The notes under the pieces: model-generated
Database searches by the model: none
What the model was told of the DNA's origin: nothing
Seen by the model: only the letters and a program-made list of their open reading frames with translations
Assembly (NCBI GenBank): GCA_933228895.1
Contig: OW121847.1
Location: forward strand, 126,584,350 to 126,648,349
From: Platycnemis pennipes
Taxonomy: Eukaryota; Arthropoda; Insecta; Odonata; Platycnemididae
DNA: 64,000 nucleotides
Direction of reading: 5' to 3'
Shown here: positions 61,721 to 64,000 of the stretch, one piece after another
Numbering within the stretch: the stretch's first letter is position 1
How the letters are laid out: the number at the start of each line of letters is the position of its first letter
Translations under genes and position numbers: made by a program

Positions 61721-64000
61721 GATATAGACCCATGAAATCTTCCCATCATTTCCCCGACCTGTTCCACGTTATCCAACTTTTACCGTATTACACCTGCCGA
61801 TTCGGAATCACCAGGAAGCAGTTCGAAGAATTCTTCGACGAGGTCCCGATTCCTCCTGCCATCATCCCTTTTTCCATATTCAATCATCTTCCTTCCTCTT
61901 CCCCCCCATGCCGTCGACGTCAGAGACACAACGCTCCTTTTATAATATTCTATATGTTCCTTTCGTAGTTTCACGGCATCGCCCACCCATCCCGCCCCCA
62001 TCACACATCTGTCTCCCCTTCCGCCTTCAGCTGCCTCTCAGCCTTCTCTCCCTCCCCCTTCTCTTCTCCGCCTTATTCTTCTCCCTTTCCCTCTCCCCCC
62101 TCCTGTCTCTTCCACACTCCGCCTTCACATGCGTGACCCCTTGATCCTTGTCACCCCCTCACCCCTCCGCCACCCTACACCCACACCTTCATCCTTCCCT
62201 CTCTCCTTATCTCTCACCTCGCTCCTCCCCCCTGCGTTTTCCACCCACCCGCCCTCGCTCTTCAATCCCTTTCTCATCTTTCCCCTCCGCCCCTAAGAAT
62301 CCCTCGCGCGCCCAATTTCCTTCTCCGGATCCCTTCCTGCGACTTGCCCTACCCCCCCTGCGAACTTAGTGCTGAATTTACATTGCCTCTTAAACGTTTT
62401 GTTTGCCATTAAAACAGCAAGAAGCTCGGCCGAGCGGAATACGGAATATATTCAATTTGCATACGTTTTCCTCGATGATGTTTCGGGGCGGAGCCAAGTT
62501 TTCCGTGATAAATTTACTAATTAGGCTCCCTGGTGATTACTTTTATTTTATTCATCATATGTTCGAAATCCCTTCTAGTGTTTGGGAGTGCGCTGGGTTG
62601 CGTAAACTCTGTGGGAGATTACCCCAGCTTCGTTGTTTTACTCAGCCGTAATAATTTTTTCACCTTGGCGTCTGTTATTTTTTATCTAATTACCTTTGAG
62701 GCTTGTTTGTCAATTCATCATCATCCATCATCCATGTGCTCTTGTGTCCCCCTCCCAGACTAGCCGTGACCGCTCCTCCCCCACTTCTCCCCCGCCTTTT
62801 TGTATTCAAGCTCATGATCCCTGCCTCATTCGATGCCCCTCACCTCCCTTTCTCTCTCTTCCGTTTCCACTTTTGGCACATGGCCCTTTTCCTCTCACTC
62901 TCCCCGCTCCCTCCCCCTCCGTTAACTCTTATCTATTCCGCCCTTTTCCTTATCTCCCTTCCCCCCTTCCGCCCTTCCTCATTTCTCCTTTCCTTTCCCC
63001 CTCTCTACCTGTTCCTTCCCAAGTCAAGTCAACCACCGTGTCAGCTATCTCGCTCTCTCTCTCTCTCGAAATGCGTTGGGCCCCGCCTGGGCTTACATCT
63101 CCATCGATCTCCGTTTCTCACTGTCTACTGTTCGCTTTTCACTTCTCGCCCTCCCTACCTTTCCTCCCACTCTCCTCCCGCTCTTGCCACTCCACTCTGT
63201 GCTTGCCCTCCCACGCTCCGAACCTCCTTTCTTCTCCTTCTCCCTCCACCTCGCTCTCTCCCGCTGTCTCAACACCTACACGCAGGCACTTCTACCCCCT
63301 CTGTAGCCCCTTGAGTCTCCGTTGCCTCCATCCCCGCGGACTATCATCCATCCCTTCCCCAAGACGAAATACTGAGAACAACCCCGTCCCCCAAAACTCC
63401 CCACCTTCATTCCCTTGCATATCTCTCTCTCTCTCTCTCTCTATCCGTTTCTCTGCCATTCCGTTTCCGTTTTCCACCGTTCATTCCTCTCCGAAACTCG
63501 CTCTCACCTCAATCCCTTCGTCCTCCCCGCCCATTCCGCCGTTCATCTTCCTACGGCTTCATCGATCAACATCCTCCTCCGCTTCCTTCCTCCCCCACCC
63601 TCCTCCTTCCCACCCCCGCTTTCGCACAATCTTTCGGTCCACCCCGCACCACCCTCCACTCCCCCTCTACCTGGGACGGCTCCCACCTGCTCCCGCTCAA
63701 TCCTCGCGGTCCCGGACCGCATTCCCGAATGTGAAATCTCCTCTCTGCTTGACATTTTACGCTTTTTGTGTGCTCGTGTGTGACGGGGGAGGAATCCTTG
63801 CGGCGGACTTCTAGTCCCCGTGCATTTTCGACTGGAATCCCTCTCCGTTTCTTCATTTTTTCTCTCTCTCTTCATTCGCTTCTTTTCTTGCGTGGTTTTC
63901 CAGTGACCGTTGTGGACCCGCCCTCCTCGGGGGAAGCACTGCCTAAGTCCCGTCTACGCCCACTGCCAACCTGTTTCTCCCTTTTCCATTTGGTCTCGCC
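61721..64000. other. C/T-rich blocks to the window end
   Basis: 61.86-62.36 and 62.74-63.7 kb are strongly pyrimidine-rich, separated by a neutral gap. The longest frame of the window (372 codons, 62696-63814) lies here and is Ser/Pro-rich without domains. It passes through two TC arrays, so I treat it as compositional. Confidence 0.55.
63422..63442. repeat. (TC)10 microsatellite
   Basis: An uninterrupted TC run within the C/T-rich block at 62.7-63.7 kb. A shorter CT run lies at 63053-63066. Confidence 0.9.

Noticed and set aside
62696..63814. 372-codon plus-strand ORF
   Set aside because: It is pyrimidine-driven, runs through TC microsatellites and has no recognisable motif.
1..64000. CRISPR arrays, operons, bacterial promoters or terminators
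   Set aside because: No regularly spaced direct repeats or clustered same-strand ORFs with ribosome-binding sites. The sequence is of eukaryotic character.

Overview
This window looks like nuclear DNA of a multicellular animal, most likely an arthropod and perhaps an insect. It has no operons, no dense ORFs, no ribosome-binding sites, no rRNA and no convincing intact protein-coding gene. It does have decayed non-LTR retrotransposon tails, tRNA-derived SINE heads, long inverted repeats, microsatellites and a mosaic of AT-rich sequence and GC-rich, strand-polarised pyrimidine blocks. The arthropod call rests on the style of the LINE 3' ends (a CTGCAAGCCACC ... GTGTGTGGCAGGG motif that I associate from memory with arthropod repeats, unverified here) and is an inference. 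Species cannot be read from the sequence.

Layout. 1-5.7 kb is a mosaic of GC-rich and pyrimidine-rich stretches with one LINE 3'-end scrap near 1.23 kb. 5.7-8.2 kb is AT-rich and holds a perfect 119-bp inverted repeat around a 519-bp spacer (6729-7485). 8.2-10.6 kb is a large C/T-rich block. 11.1-14.0 kb is AT-rich with a 40-bp perfect palindrome at 13802. 14.8-19.4 kb is AT-rich with a decayed LINE tail on the minus strand (16350-16960). 19.5-25.9 kb is mixed, with a SINE-like unit at 22.0 kb. A second decayed LINE tail lies at 25980-26640 on the minus strand. 27.7-35.7 kb is dominated by C/T-rich blocks and is followed by a SINE-like unit at 35.9 kb. 36.9-39.6 kb is AT-rich, 39.6-46.9 kb is mixed, and 47.1-48.6 kb is AT-rich.

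48713-52427 is the most interesting object in the window. It is a 3.7-kb unit bounded by 591-bp inverted arms about 99% identical. Each arm carries the same roughly 107-codon unidentified reading frame, and the unit contains a further, older inverted pair and a tRNA-like fold-back. From 52.4 kb to the end the sequence alternates again between AT-rich DNA and C/T-rich blocks, with a minus-strand SINE-like unit at 57.2 kb.

No set of genes works together here. The long ORFs of 200-370 codons lie in C/T-rich blocks, where stop codons are rare because every stop contains a purine, so I do not annotate them as genes. The window is best read as intergenic or intronic DNA shaped by retroelement decay, inverted-repeat elements and strand-biased low-complexity sequence. 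Base-composition statements and identity counts were made by eye.
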